Assembly: GCA_964494345.1 (NCBI GenBank)
Contig: CAZBSI010000002.1
Location: 124,001 to 188,000, forward strand
Source of the DNA: DTKD01 sp964494345
GTDB lineage: Bacteria > Armatimonadota > UBA5829
Direction: 5' to 3'
Length of the DNA stretch: 64,000 nucleotides
Part shown: in pieces, positions 9,270 to 18,101 of the stretch
Numbering within the stretch: position 1 is the first letter of the stretch
Layout: the number at the start of each line of letters is the position of its first letter
Position numbers and translations under genes: made by a program
The notes under the pieces: model-generated
The model's input: the letters and a program-made list of their open reading frames with translations, nothing else
The model's database searches: none
Told to the model about the DNA's origin: nothing

Positions 9270-9298
9270 TTGACACTTCCTGCTTTACGCGTTATAAT
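9270..9298 (+). promoter_or_regulatory. Consensus sigma-70-type promoter for tRNA-Leu
   Basis: TTGACA at 9270-9275, a 17-base spacer and TATAAT at 9293-9298: a perfect consensus. Predicted transcription start near 9305, two bases before the mature tRNA 5' end. Confidence 0.9.
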
Positions 9299-9306
9299 TT
9301 TCCCAC

Positions 9307-9392
9307 GCCGGAGTGGCGGAATGGCAGACGCAGTGGTCTCAAAAACCACCGAGGGCAACCTCATGTCGGTTCGACTCCGACCTCCGGCACCA
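9307..9392 (+). tRNA. tRNA-Leu (anticodon CAA)
   Basis: 86-base class II tRNA. The acceptor stem GCCGGAG (9307-9313) pairs with CTCCGGC (9382-9388), followed by A and an encoded CCA. Anticodon stem GTGGT/ACCAC (9333-9337, 9345-9349) encloses the loop CTCAAAA with anticodon CAA at 9340-9342. A long variable arm GAGG-GCAA-CCTC and a T-loop GGTTCGACTCC follow. The long variable arm and anticodon fit leucine and reading of UUG codons. Confidence 0.96.
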
Positions 9393-9469
9393 ACCCACTT
9401 TGGCCGCAGGCCGTACGACATGCTAATCATATATTGTAAGCCGCAAACCACACCAACGAGATCGCCAAT

Positions 9470-9850
9470 ATGTTAAAGGCAATCCTTGTTTTAGCGGGCG
9501 GGGCGTTGGGAGCTCTGACCAGGTATGGCGTCGCTCACTTCAGCGCGAAAACGCACCCCTCCATCTTCCCGTTCGGCACGCTTTATGTAAATTTGATCGG
9601 GTGTTTGTTGATAGGAATAGTGTTTGGACTAAACGAACTGCGCGGGGTCAATTATCAATTTCGGCTCTTCTTCACCACCGGATTTTTGGGTGCATTGACC
9701 ACATTTTCAGCCTACAGCCTGGAGACCATCAGCCACGCAAACAACGGAGAGACCTCACTGGCCATAGCCAATATCGCAATAAGCAACATAGGTGGGCTAT
9801 TGTGTGTGAAACTGGGCTCAATGTTGGCCAGGTTTATTTGCGCGCATTAA
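9470..9850 (+). CDS. crcB: Fluoride exporter CrcB/Fluc
   Basis: 126 residues, the normal length, with four hydrophobic segments. Diagnostic features are GGALGALTRYGVA at the N-terminus, PFGTLYVNLIGCLLIGI, and TTGFLGALTTFSAYSLET, which includes the pore Phe/Thr residues. It forms dual-topology dimeric fluoride channels in the inner membrane. No fluoride (crcB-type) riboswitch is visible upstream; the space is taken by the tRNA, which may be cotranscribed with it. Ribosome site weak. Confidence 0.93.
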   Translation: MLKAILVLAGGALGALTRYGVAHFSAKTHPSIFPFGTLYVNLIGCLLIGIVFGLNELRGVNYQFRLFFTTGFLGALTTFSAYSLETISHANNGETSLAIANIAISNIGGLLCVKLGSMLARFICAH

Positions 9851-9895
9851 ATCGCACCTGAATACGGGCTACCACATTGTGTTCCAGCCCGGCTA

Positions 9896-10627
9896 TTAAA
9901 GTAATTCAAACCAGGTAGAAGCGTCAAAACCAATGGACGCCATAACTGACTCCAGTGTCATAGGCGGAGCCAAACGCAGGCGGAACGCCACCCGATTTGA
10001 TGGCACGTCATCAATAATAGTAAACTGTGATCCGTGCGGTTGCCACGTAAATTTATGCCTCCCCGATTTATCGTGACCTTGCAGGTTGCCGCGTTTATTC
10101 CATTGCCATTCATACAACTCCTGGTCATAGCGCACAGTTTCGGTTTCAAACATAGCGCACTCGCGTAAATCAGCTGACTTCATCAAAACTATTGTGCGGC
10201 AATGAGAAAACCGCTGTCGAACTGACGAAACCCGTTCACGGTAGATGGACAATACCATCTGCCCAATTTCATCGGGAGGCACACTCCGAACATCACTGAC
10301 GGCAAAGGAATAATCTAACGAACACCGGCCAGAAATCAGACGGACCGTTTTCGTTTCGGAAGGTATTTTCTGCTTTACGGTCTTTGCCCCCCAACAACAA
10401 CATCCCAAGCGGATATCGTCCAAACCAACGTTTGAAGGGGCCCACTCGGCGCAAATGGCATTAGCAAACATTTTCTCCCAGTCCGGGCCTTCCAAGCGAG
10501 CTTCGCCACGAGTATGGACAAGATAGATAATCTGTTTTGCCACAGACAGGACAGTTCCTGAAGGAAACACGCCTAAAGGATATCGCGGCTTTACTTTATC
10601 GACATTTCTCAATTTTGGGTCTAGCAT
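9896..10627 (-). CDS. Putative type II restriction endonuclease
   Basis: 243 residues with no name I can assign. The role is inferred mainly from position: it starts inside the end of a C5-cytosine methyltransferase gene (ATGCTAG overlap), next to vsr. A possible PD-(D/E)xK-like site is GLDDIRLGCCCWGAKTVK near residues 73-90, an acidic residue followed by a lysine pair. A conserved-looking aromatic-rich block (HKFTWQPHGSQFTI) lies near residue 190. No membrane segment or signal peptide. The nuclease fold is an inference; a tightly coupled non-nuclease partner is the alternative. Confidence 0.6.
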   Translation of the reverse strand: MLDPKLRNVDKVKPRYPLGVFPSGTVLSVAKQIIYLVHTRGEARLEGPDWEKMFANAICAEWAPSNVGLDDIRLGCCCWGAKTVKQKIPSETKTVRLISGRCSLDYSFAVSDVRSVPPDEIGQMVLSIYRERVSSVRQRFSHCRTIVLMKSADLRECAMFETETVRYDQELYEWQWNKRGNLQGHDKSGRHKFTWQPHGSQFTIIDDVPSNRVAFRLRLAPPMTLESVMASIGFDASTWFELL

Positions 10628-11589
10628 ACAAATAGACTCCGCAGGCTCGGCAAAGTTTCTACCGATGCGACAGGTTTCAATAGCTGGTCCAAAACCCTTT
10701 CAGCCACTGCTTGGATGACCGGCACGGGAACAGCGTTGCCAACCTGCTTTCTTATTGTTCCATAGCCGCTAATAATCTTGAAAGAATCAGGAAAGCCCTG
10801 CAATCGCAACATTTCACGAGGTGTCAGCCTGCGCTCACCGTTCACCAGCAGATAGTTGTGGCTTGCACCCGCTCTCAATGCACAACTATAAGGCAAAGCG
10901 CTCACATGCCCAGACTTGTTTTCATGCCAAATGGTGGGCTTGTCTGTGGGTTCACATTGTTTCAATCTTCGTTTTCTGATATACTCAGAGGCATAATACT
11001 GCTGTGGGACCGTCGGCTCGAGAATTGTGCTGAGCGGCGCTATCGGCAGAGGAGACATCGGCCACTCAATTTGTCTGTCACTGCGGAATCCCACTATTAC
11101 AATTCTCTCCCGCTTTTGTGGCAGACCAAAATCAAGTGCATTGAGTATTCTATGGGAGTGAGTATACCCGAGCATATCCAAAGTCTCAAGTATTCTACTC
11201 AATGTCCTGCCACCGTCGTGACTGGCCAAACGTTTTACATTTTCCAAAATGAATGCCGGAGTGCGCTTAGCTTCAAGCACTCGCGCAATATCAAAGAAAA
11301 GAGTGCCTCTGGTGTCAGCAAAGCCCTTGGAGGAGCCAATGATACTAAACGGTTGACAAGGGAATCCTGCCAGCAGAATGTCATGATCAGGAATGTCACA
11401 CCCATCTACTTGGGTTATATCACCTGCCGGCCGCATGTTGAAATTAGCTTCATACGCATCTTGAGCATCGGGGTCAATGTCGCTGGCAAATACACATTGT
11501 CCTCGAATACCTCGGGTCTTCAGCGCCGCATCCATTGCGTAGTGAAATCCGCCAATACCACAAAACAGGTCAATGAACCGCACGGCCAT
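10621..11589 (-). CDS. dcm: DNA (cytosine-5-)-methyltransferase
   Basis: 322 residues with C5-methyltransferase motifs in order: I (FIDLFCGIGGFHYA), IV (GFPCQPFS with the catalytic cysteine), VI (ILENVKRL), VIII (RERIVIVGFRSD), IX (RRLTPREMLRLQGFP) and X (RKQVGNAVPVPV). It transfers methyl from S-adenosylmethionine to cytosine. The variable target-recognition part between VIII and IX is short (about 60 residues), so the recognition site cannot be read. Start chosen at ATG 11589, just behind AGGAGG; the reading frame is open to 11613. It overlaps the endonuclease-like gene by 7 bases. Confidence 0.93.
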   Translation of the reverse strand: MAVRFIDLFCGIGGFHYAMDAALKTRGIRGQCVFASDIDPDAQDAYEANFNMRPAGDITQVDGCDIPDHDILLAGFPCQPFSIIGSSKGFADTRGTLFFDIARVLEAKRTPAFILENVKRLASHDGGRTLSRILETLDMLGYTHSHRILNALDFGLPQKRERIVIVGFRSDRQIEWPMSPLPIAPLSTILEPTVPQQYYASEYIRKRRLKQCEPTDKPTIWHENKSGHVSALPYSCALRAGASHNYLLVNGERRLTPREMLRLQGFPDSFKIISGYGTIRKQVGNAVPVPVIQAVAERVLDQLLKPVASVETLPSLRSLFVC

Positions 11590-11685
11590 TCGCCTCCTAT
11601 TCGTATATGGCAATGAATTTACTGCATTATACTATTGATGGGGCAAAGACCGCAATGAAGTCTTTTGGGCCGTTTTTGAGTAATT

Positions 11686-12099
11686 ATGAGTGACGTCTAT
11701 AGCAAAAACAAAAGAAGCTCAGTTATGAAATCCGTGAAATCCGGCGACACCAAACCAGAGTTACTCTTGCGTGGGATACTACACCGTTGCGGTTTGCGGT
11801 ACAGGCTTCATCGCCGTGACCTCCCTGGTACGCCAGATATCGTGCTGCCCGGGTTTTCAACGACAATATTCGTGCATGGCTGCTTCTGGCATCAGCACCC
11901 TAATTGCAAGCACGCAGTTCGGCCAGCAAGCAATGTTGATTACTGGAATGCTAAACTTGATGGTAACATAGAACGTGACCGAATTAACGTTCGGACGCTA
12001 CTTGAGGCCGGCTGGAATGTGCTCATAGTGTGGGAGTGCGAAATGCGCGATATACCTGCGGTACTGGAGCGGATTTTGGATCACCTTATAGAAAAGTAA
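11686..12099 (+). CDS. vsr: Very short patch repair endonuclease Vsr
   Basis: 137 residues. Vsr nicks 5' of the T in T:G mismatches that arise by deamination of 5-methylcytosine. Typical blocks are present: RSSVMKSVKSGDTKPELLLRGILHRCGLRYRLH, the acidic PGTPDIVLPGF, and VHGCFWHQHPNCKHAVRP with the zinc/catalytic Cys-His set, then NVLIVWECEMRD. It is divergent from dcm with about 96 bases between starts, as expected for a repair partner of that methylase. In part it looks less G+C-rich than ahcY downstream (by eye). Confidence 0.93.
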   Translation: MSDVYSKNKRSSVMKSVKSGDTKPELLLRGILHRCGLRYRLHRRDLPGTPDIVLPGFSTTIFVHGCFWHQHPNCKHAVRPASNVDYWNAKLDGNIERDRINVRTLLEAGWNVLIVWECEMRDIPAVLERILDHLIEK

Positions 12100-12159
12100 C
12101 TGCGTGCGCAATGACAAACCTCACCGACTAAGCATTCTTCGGAGTCAGCTCTTAATCCA

Positions 12160-12188
12160 TTGGCAAGGGTTGCTGGTTGTTGTATAGT
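12160..12188 (+). promoter_or_regulatory. Promoter of ahcY
   Basis: TTGGCA (12160-12165), 17-base spacer, TATAGT (12183-12188). Predicted start near 12195, leaving a leader of about 50 bases before the GTG at 12247. This rules out the in-frame TTG at 12160 as translation start. Confidence 0.75.
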
Positions 12189-12246
12189 ATATGGTGGCTG
12201 GCAGCAGCCTGGAAATTCATCAATTTGCATATGGGGAGATATTTCG

Positions 12247-13656
12247 GTGAGCATGACACTTGCTGATTACGTTATAAAAGATATAAGCCTGGCGGAGTTT
12301 GGTCGTAAGGAGATCGCGATTGCCGAAAAAGAGATGCCGGGGCTGATGGCGACGCGGGAGAAATACGGCCCGAAAAAGCCTCTTGCCGGGGCGAGGGTCG
12401 TCGGGTCTCTGCATATGACCATCCAGACCGCTGTGCTCATCGAGACGCTCGTCGAACTCGGCGCCGATGTGCGCTGGGCAAGCTGCAATATATTTTCCAC
12501 CCAGGACCACGCCGCAGCGGCTATCGCGGATCGCGGAATCCCTGTGTTCGCATATAAAGGGGAGAGCCTGGAGGAGTATTGGGAGTTCACCAAAAAGGCT
12601 ATGATCTGGCCGGATGGCGAGGGGCCGACGCTGATCGTAGACGACGGCGGGGACGCGACCCTGATGATCCACAGAGGCTATAGTGCGGAAAATGATTCGG
12701 CGATAATAGACGAACCTACCGACAACAAAGAACTCGCCCTGCTAAACGACGTGATCCGCAAGTCGATCGCAGAAGACCCGACGTTTTTCCACAGAGTGGT
12801 AAAAAACCTGCGGGGCGTCTCTGAGGAGACTACCACCGGGGTGCATCGCCTCTATCAGATGCTCGAAAAAGGGGAGCTCCTGTTTCCGGCAATCAACGTA
12901 AACGACTCCGTAACCAAGAGCAAATTCGATAACATCTACGGCTGCCGGGAGTCGCTGGTGGACGGCATCAAACGGGCGACGGACGTGATGATATCAGGCA
13001 AAATAGCGCTGGTCTGCGGATATGGCGACGTGGGCAAAGGCTCGGCGGAATCTCTTGCGGGGCAGCGGGCGCGCGTGTGGGTAACTGAGATCGACCCGAT
13101 TTGCGCGCTGCAGGCTTGTATGGCAGGCTATACGGTTACAACAGTCGAGGATGCCCTGCCCTATGCCGATATCTATGTGACTGCGACCGGCAACTGCAAC
13201 GTCATCACCGCAGAGCATATGTCCAGGATGAAGGATCAGGCCATCGTCTGCAACATCGGCCATTTCGATAACGAAATAGAAGTCGATCAACTGAAGGCGT
13301 GGCCGGGGATTAAGCATACGAATATCAAACCGCAGGTCGATGCGTTCACGTTCCCGGATGGGCACACGATTTACCTGCTGGCGGAAGGCCGCCTGATAAA
13401 CCTCGGCTGTGCGACCGGGCACCCGAGCTTCGTTATGTCGAACTCGTTTACCAACCAGACTCTGGCGCAGATGGACCTATGGCAGAACAAGTATGAAATC
13501 GGCGTCTATGTGCTGGACAAGAAGCTCGACGAAGAAGTCGCGCGGCTGCATCTAAGCAAGCTGGGAGCGAAGCTGACGACGATGACCCAACGGCAGTCGG
13601 ATTATATCGGCGTGCCGAAGGAAGGGCCTTTCAAGTCGGAGCACTATCGCTACTAA
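12247..13656 (+). CDS. ahcY: Adenosylhomocysteinase
   Basis: About 469 residues. SahH splits S-adenosylhomocysteine into adenosine and homocysteine, removing the product inhibitor of methyltransferases. Diagnostic stretches are GSLHMTIQTAVLIETL, ASCNIFSTQDHAAAAI, ETTTGVHRLYQM, the NAD-binding GYGDVGKGSA, CNIGHFDNEIEV and the C-terminal KSEHYRY. GTG 12247 is favoured: GGGGAG lies eight bases upstream, whereas the in-frame ATG at 12253 would be 14 bases away. It stands alone with its own promoter and meets the nucleotidyltransferase gene tail to tail. Confidence 0.95.
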   Translation: MSMTLADYVIKDISLAEFGRKEIAIAEKEMPGLMATREKYGPKKPLAGARVVGSLHMTIQTAVLIETLVELGADVRWASCNIFSTQDHAAAAIADRGIPVFAYKGESLEEYWEFTKKAMIWPDGEGPTLIVDDGGDATLMIHRGYSAENDSAIIDEPTDNKELALLNDVIRKSIAEDPTFFHRVVKNLRGVSEETTTGVHRLYQMLEKGELLFPAINVNDSVTKSKFDNIYGCRESLVDGIKRATDVMISGKIALVCGYGDVGKGSAESLAGQRARVWVTEIDPICALQACMAGYTVTTVEDALPYADIYVTATGNCNVITAEHMSRMKDQAIVCNIGHFDNEIEVDQLKAWPGIKHTNIKPQVDAFTFPDGHTIYLLAEGRLINLGCATGHPSFVMSNSFTNQTLAQMDLWQNKYEIGVYVLDKKLDEEVARLHLSKLGAKLTTMTQRQSDYIGVPKEGPFKSEHYRY

Positions 13657-13657
13657 G

Positions 13658-14719
13658 CTAGACCTTGTTCTGGCCGTTGTTGTTGCGACGGACCGGGTCG
13701 ACTATAACGCCATCGAAGACCGCTGCGCTGGATTTGACGCTGCAGTGGTCTCCGACCACGCATCGCTCGATTATGGTGTTGCGCATCACACATGCGCCTT
13801 CCCATAGTATGCTCTGCTTGACCACTGAGCCCATTTCGAGCACGCAGTTATCTGCAAGCACGCTGTATTCAAGCAGCCTGGCGCCTTTTTCGATTCGGCA
13901 GTTATTGCCTATGACCACGGGGTAGCCGATCTCGGCGCTGGGGTCGATTTCGACGTTCTCCCCCATCCAGACGTATTTTCGCTCTTCGGGCACGGGGATA
14001 TTGAAGTCACATCGCCCATTGAGTGCGTCGCGATGCGCTTCCTGATACTGTTTAAGGTTACCCACGTCTTTCCAATAGCTGGATGTTAGATAACCGAAGA
14101 ATCGCGCGCGCTGTTCGAGCAGCATCGGGAAGAGGTTGTGGCCGAAGCCGTATGGGGTGCCCTTGGGGATCAGGTCAAGGACGTCTCGATTGAAGACATA
14201 GACCCCGGTGTTGGCCGAGTTGCTGAATATGACCTCCCCTTTCGGCTTTTCGAGGAACCTGGTGATCTTGCCGCGCTCGTTTAACAGGGCGATACCGTAT
14301 TCGGAGGGGTCGTCGACTAACGACAGGCTGATGGTGGCGATGGCTTTCTTGTCCTGATGATACCGAACCATTCGCTTCAGGTCCATATCCGCCAGATCGT
14401 CGCCGCCGACCACCAGGAATGAGTCCTCGTCAAAAAAGTCCTCGCAGCGCTTTACACTGCCCGCATCCCCCCAGAGCTTATCCTCCGGAGAGTATTGGAT
14501 CTTGACGCCCCACTTCCTGCCGTCACCGAAATATTCCTGAATCTGCTCGCCAAGATAATGGAGATTGACCATTATATCTTTGAAGCCGTTTCGGGCGAGA
14601 ACCTCGACGATGTGTTCCATAACGGGCTTGTTTACGACCGGCACCATCGGTTTCGGCACGTTTCTAGTTAAAGGATCGAGCCGGGAACCGACCCCGGCGG
14701 CCAGGATCATAGCCTTCAT
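13658..14719 (-). CDS. Sugar-phosphate nucleotidyltransferase with hexapeptide repeat domain
   Basis: 353 residues. The N-terminal NTP-transferase domain begins MKAMILAAGVGSRLDPLT with KPMVPVVNKPVMEH, the usual nucleotide and sugar-phosphate motifs, and VVGGDDLADMDL as the metal site. Residues from about 245 on form a left-handed beta-helix (IDPSAEIGYPVVIGNN and further hexapeptides). This matches mannose-1-phosphate guanylyltransferase or glucose-1-phosphate nucleotidyltransferase relatives; which nucleotide is used cannot be told. GAGGTG lies eight bases before ATG. It follows the DegT aminotransferase by 36 bases, so both may supply one activated amino-sugar. Confidence 0.88.
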   Translation of the reverse strand: MKAMILAAGVGSRLDPLTRNVPKPMVPVVNKPVMEHIVEVLARNGFKDIMVNLHYLGEQIQEYFGDGRKWGVKIQYSPEDKLWGDAGSVKRCEDFFDEDSFLVVGGDDLADMDLKRMVRYHQDKKAIATISLSLVDDPSEYGIALLNERGKITRFLEKPKGEVIFSNSANTGVYVFNRDVLDLIPKGTPYGFGHNLFPMLLEQRARFFGYLTSSYWKDVGNLKQYQEAHRDALNGRCDFNIPVPEERKYVWMGENVEIDPSAEIGYPVVIGNNCRIEKGARLLEYSVLADNCVLEMGSVVKQSILWEGACVMRNTIIERCVVGDHCSVKSSAAVFDGVIVDPVRRNNNGQNKV

Positions 14720-14755
14720 ATCAGATACACCTCGCCTTTGATACGCTCTAGCTTG

Positions 14756-15880
14756 TTATTCCAGTTCCTGCACCGACTCCCTGACCGCGCCGATGACCTT
14801 GTTGACCTCGTTATCGGTTAATTCCGGGAACATCGGCAAGCACAGCACCTCGGCTGCGGCTTTCTCGGCGTGGGGGAAATCCCCGTGCTTGTAGCCCAAA
14901 GTTAGATACGCGCGTTCCAGGTGCAGCGGACTGGGATAAAACACCTTCGAGCCGACACCGCGCTTCGCCAGCTTCACAGCCAACTCGTCGCGCTGTTCGC
15001 ATCGGATTGTGAACTGGTGATATATGTGATAATTCTCGGTTCTTGACACGGGTAACTGGAGAGGCAGGTCGTTAAGAGCATCTATGTAGCGGTCGGCGAT
15101 GGCTCGGCGGGCCTCGTTCCATTTTTGAACGTGTCCAAGCTTGACCCTGAGCACCGCCGCCTGGAACTCGTCAAGCCGGGAACAGTAGCCGACGTGTTCG
15201 TAAGCATATGTCGAATCGACGCCAATATCTCCCTGGCCGTGGAATCTCAGCGACCGTGCGCGTTTGCAGACATCTTCACAATTCGTGAGAACCATCCCGC
15301 CGTCGCCGCAACCGCCGAGGTTTTTTGTGGGATAAAAGCTGAGCGTCGAGGCGTCGCCGTAGCACCCTATTCCAAGTCCGTGATGCTGCGAGCCTATAGC
15401 CTGGGCGCCGTCGTAGATTACCTTTAGGCCGTGCTTATCTGCGATTTGCGCAAGAGCGGTGGCATCGGCACACTGACCATACAGATGAACCGGCAGAATG
15501 GCCTTTGTCTTTGGTGTAATTTTGCTTTCTATGAGAGAAACATCAAGGTTAAAGTCAGACGGATCTATGTCGACGTATACCGGTTTGGCTCCCACGATCA
15601 TAATGGCCTCTGTGGTTGCCACGAATGTGAACGGAGTGGTGACTACCTCATCGCCAGGCCCCACCTGCGCCGCAGCTAATGCTATAACAAGCGCGTCCGT
15701 GCCGGAGTTTACCGCAACGCCGTATTCGGAACCGCAAAACTGAGATATCTCCAATTCCAGGAGCGCACCATTAGGGCCAAGCACGAAGGCGCCGGAATCG
15801 AGAACGGACTGGACAGCATGCGCCAGTTCGTCCTTCAGGGCAAGATTTTGGGCTTTGGGGTTCACTACCGGTATAGCCAA
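14756..15880 (-). CDS. DegT/DnrJ/EryC1/StrS-family PLP aminotransferase
   Basis: 374 residues of the sugar aminotransferase family, which aminates keto-sugar nucleotides using pyridoxal phosphate. Seen are GSEYGVAVNSGTDALVIAL near residue 52, VHLYGQCADA, the aspartate in VIYDGAQAIGS, and SFYPTKNLGGCGDGG carrying the Schiff-base lysine. The C-terminal domain has GYCSRLDEFQAAVL and YPSPLHLERAY. The start is TTG 15880, with AAAGGAG about 11 bases upstream. A promoter lies at 15920-15948. It heads a two-gene unit with the nucleotidyltransferase. Confidence 0.93.
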   Translation of the reverse strand: MAIPVVNPKAQNLALKDELAHAVQSVLDSGAFVLGPNGALLELEISQFCGSEYGVAVNSGTDALVIALAAAQVGPGDEVVTTPFTFVATTEAIMIVGAKPVYVDIDPSDFNLDVSLIESKITPKTKAILPVHLYGQCADATALAQIADKHGLKVIYDGAQAIGSQHHGLGIGCYGDASTLSFYPTKNLGGCGDGGMVLTNCEDVCKRARSLRFHGQGDIGVDSTYAYEHVGYCSRLDEFQAAVLRVKLGHVQKWNEARRAIADRYIDALNDLPLQLPVSRTENYHIYHQFTIRCEQRDELAVKLAKRGVGSKVFYPSPLHLERAYLTLGYKHGDFPHAEKAAAEVLCLPMFPELTDNEVNKVIGAVRESVQELE

Positions 15881-15919
15881 CGCTGATTCACTCCTTTGAT
15901 GTTACAATTCTCCCGCAGT

Positions 15920-15948
15920 ATTATCCCGTGTAGTGACTTTTGTGTCAA
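15920..15948 (-). promoter_or_regulatory. Promoter of the DegT aminotransferase unit
   Basis: On the minus strand TTGACA (15948-15943), 17-base spacer, GATAAT (15925-15920). Predicted start near 15913, about 33 bases before the TTG start. Confidence 0.8.
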
Positions 15949-15997
15949 ATGCACAGGTGGAGATCAGCCCATCGGTCACGCTCGGCCGCCCGCAGAT

Positions 15998-16023
15998 GGG
16001 TGGTGATCTCCGAATCACCACCC
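15998..16023. repeat. Hairpin repeat, GGGTGGTGAT type
   Basis: GGGTGGTGAT and ATCACCACCC flank a six-base loop (perfect 10-bp stem). Closely related hairpins occur at 30972-30997 and 58658-58688. This copy lies 15 bases from the dispersed 34-bp repeat array and between genes transcribed in the same minus direction. Confidence 0.8.
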
Positions 16024-16038
16024 CACAACCCGTCACTC

Positions 16039-16138
16039 GTCATTTCAAACGCCTTTCACTCGTCATTTCAAGCGCCCCCTTCGTCATTTCGAGCGCCCCC
16101 CTTCGTCATTTCGAGCGCAGCGAGAAATCTGCTTTTTC
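16039..16138 (+). repeat. Dispersed 34-bp repeat, copy C, with half-unit array
   Basis: Three half-units GTCATTTCRARCG begin at 16039, 16062 and 16083, then a complete 34-bp unit occupies 16105-16138. Spacings are 23, 21 and 22 bases, matching the spacing in copy B on the other strand. Confidence 0.88.
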
Positions 16139-16176
16139 CGATGCCATATATCCGAACTTCGAAGCCCGACCTCAGA

Positions 16177-17874
16177 TTACTTAAGCCCATCTATCGCTCT
16201 TCCGACATTCGCCCTGATCGCTTCTATTTTCTTGACGTCCGTGCAGAAATCAGTCAGCGATGGCACGCACTCGTTGACCTGACGCAACGCGTCGACTGCG
16301 GCGGAGTAAGCCGGGGTCTTTTTCTTAGCGTCGGAGGCGGCGTCGATTTTGTCCTGGAGTATTCGGAAGTAATCCCAGTCCTCGATGCCTTCGCGCACTA
16401 ATTCCCATCTGATGGAATCCACCGGGCCTTTATCGACGAACTTCTCAGACGGCAGCCGCGACGCCGGATACAGCAGTTGGCCATCGCCATTGCCCCAGTT
16501 GTGGGTCCTCTCCGGCGGCTGGCTCATCGCAACCTGCCACGGGTTGTCCTGCCAATACATCGTATTCCAATACAGAATGCCGTTGACTCCGTATTTCCAT
16601 GTCTGCCAGTGGAACATACGCATCTGTGCAGCGGGGTAGTCGATGAAATAGCCATTGGCATAAGGCGCGCGCGGCTCACAGCACAAATACCACCAAAGCT
16701 CCTCGCCTTTAGCCTGTCGCGCCTTGCTGGGCTCTTCGACATAATGATGTACTATCGGCACCCATATATCAACAGATCCTATGAGCTTGTCCTCTACGCG
16801 CTTGGTCAGAAGAATCTTAATTCGACCATCCGCCATGCGTATGTCTTTGGCAGCTTCCACGATGCTGTCGTAGACGTCCGGCTGAGGCTCGTCTGTTATA
16901 TAGACATAACCTTTCGACAGAACACCCTTGTTGATCAAATGCTCCGCTACCTGGCGCATATAATCGATTTTGAGACGCTGGCTGTCCGCGCCCTTTCCGA
17001 AACCGAGATCATCGTGCATCCACGACCTCGGCAGCATGAAGCTGTTAAAATATGGGAAATACTTCTGAATAGCCACGTCGAAGTCTTTGAAATCGACCTT
17101 AACCTCGCCGTTTTCCCTCTCGATTTTAAGATCATATCCGGCGTAAGGCTGATAAGGCGAGACTCTATGCTTGCGGAAATTGAGATTATACAAATCGACC
17201 AGCTTGCGCTGCTGTTCGATGGTGGCGGCGCCCTGGTAGTTGAACACTTTGTGCATAGTGTTGCCGTAGGCAGTGCGCAGGCGGCTCACCGACGGCAGCG
17301 TGAAGTTCCATACTCGCAGATGAACCGGCACCGCGATCGTGCCGATACTCGGCGCGATTACGTCAATGGTTCCCTTATATTCCCCCGCAGGCGTATTTCT
17401 GGGCACATAAACCGTCACCCACGCTGAGGTATTGCGATTCTCGATCGCGTTATATGGGAAGTGATCCGGCAACGGGTCCGGATACAGCCCCGGCTCTATG
17501 CCTTCGTTGGTCGGGGTGGAGCAGTTGACATACTCCACATTTTTGACCGTAATGCTCCACGCCGGCACCTTTCCCCCCTTTGGGCCGGTGAGGGTGCGCG
17601 GTATAACTTTGACGTTGCCGATGCGTGATTTTGTGGTCAGTACTATCTGAAACGGCTCATATTCGTTGTTTGCCGCATATAGCTGTACACTTTTGGCCTT
17701 ATTGGCCGGCACGGGTGTGTTCGGCAAAATCTTCTGATTAGGGCTTGCTGTCCAGGCTGTGCCCCATTTGCCCTCGGCTACTACCCCCCAAGCCGACGCG
17801 GCCTGAGACTGCGCATAGGCACAGGTTGTGGAAATCAGGAAAAACAAGATTGGAATCGACAGGATGTATCGCAT
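16177..17874 (-). CDS. Exported DUF4091-type glycoside hydrolase-like protein
   Basis: 565 residues with a clear signal peptide (MRYILSIPILFFLISTTCAYA, cleavage after AYA). An N-terminal beta-sandwich-like region (LYAANNEYEPFQIVL) is followed by an alpha/beta body and a C-terminal DUF4091 domain, recognised by GILYWNTMYW, GDGQLLYP and IRWELVREGIEDWDYFRIL. The family is thought to act on carbohydrates, but no reaction is established. The start is fixed by GGAGGTG five bases before ATG 17874; the upstream in-frame extension to 18039 lacks such a signal. It stands alone, with a repeat-rich spacer downstream. Confidence 0.85.
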   Translation of the reverse strand: MRYILSIPILFFLISTTCAYAQSQAASAWGVVAEGKWGTAWTASPNQKILPNTPVPANKAKSVQLYAANNEYEPFQIVLTTKSRIGNVKVIPRTLTGPKGGKVPAWSITVKNVEYVNCSTPTNEGIEPGLYPDPLPDHFPYNAIENRNTSAWVTVYVPRNTPAGEYKGTIDVIAPSIGTIAVPVHLRVWNFTLPSVSRLRTAYGNTMHKVFNYQGAATIEQQRKLVDLYNLNFRKHRVSPYQPYAGYDLKIERENGEVKVDFKDFDVAIQKYFPYFNSFMLPRSWMHDDLGFGKGADSQRLKIDYMRQVAEHLINKGVLSKGYVYITDEPQPDVYDSIVEAAKDIRMADGRIKILLTKRVEDKLIGSVDIWVPIVHHYVEEPSKARQAKGEELWWYLCCEPRAPYANGYFIDYPAAQMRMFHWQTWKYGVNGILYWNTMYWQDNPWQVAMSQPPERTHNWGNGDGQLLYPASRLPSEKFVDKGPVDSIRWELVREGIEDWDYFRILQDKIDAASDAKKKTPAYSAAVDALRQVNECVPSLTDFCTDVKKIEAIRANVGRAIDGLK

Positions 17875-18101
17875 ATAAACACCTCCGATGACGAATCGCA
17901 TCCGCGTAAGCATTATATCATTCTTTCTCACAATCGTGACTGATTGATGGGCTATGAGGGTATAATGCAATCGGCAGACGATTTTGAGACGTGAAATGAT
18001 GTGCCGTATCTTGCGTCTAATATAATAGCGACCAGGCAATTGTCGCGAATGTTGGTTGCGACCGGCCAGCGCTGAGGTTAAACAGGAGGAGGGCTTTTAC
18101 A

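Noticed and set aside
9393..9469. Fluoride riboswitch before crcB
   Set aside because: No GGNGAUGG ... CUGAUGA-type pseudoknot bases are present in the short stretch between the tRNA and crcB.
12160..12246. N-terminal extension of AhcY from a TTG
   Set aside because: The TTG is part of the -35 of the likely promoter; a ribosome site lies before GTG 12247.
16477..17427. 316-codon plus-strand ORF
   Set aside because: It lies wholly antisense to the DUF4091 gene, has no signal peptide, family motif or ribosome site, and the other strand has clear protein features.
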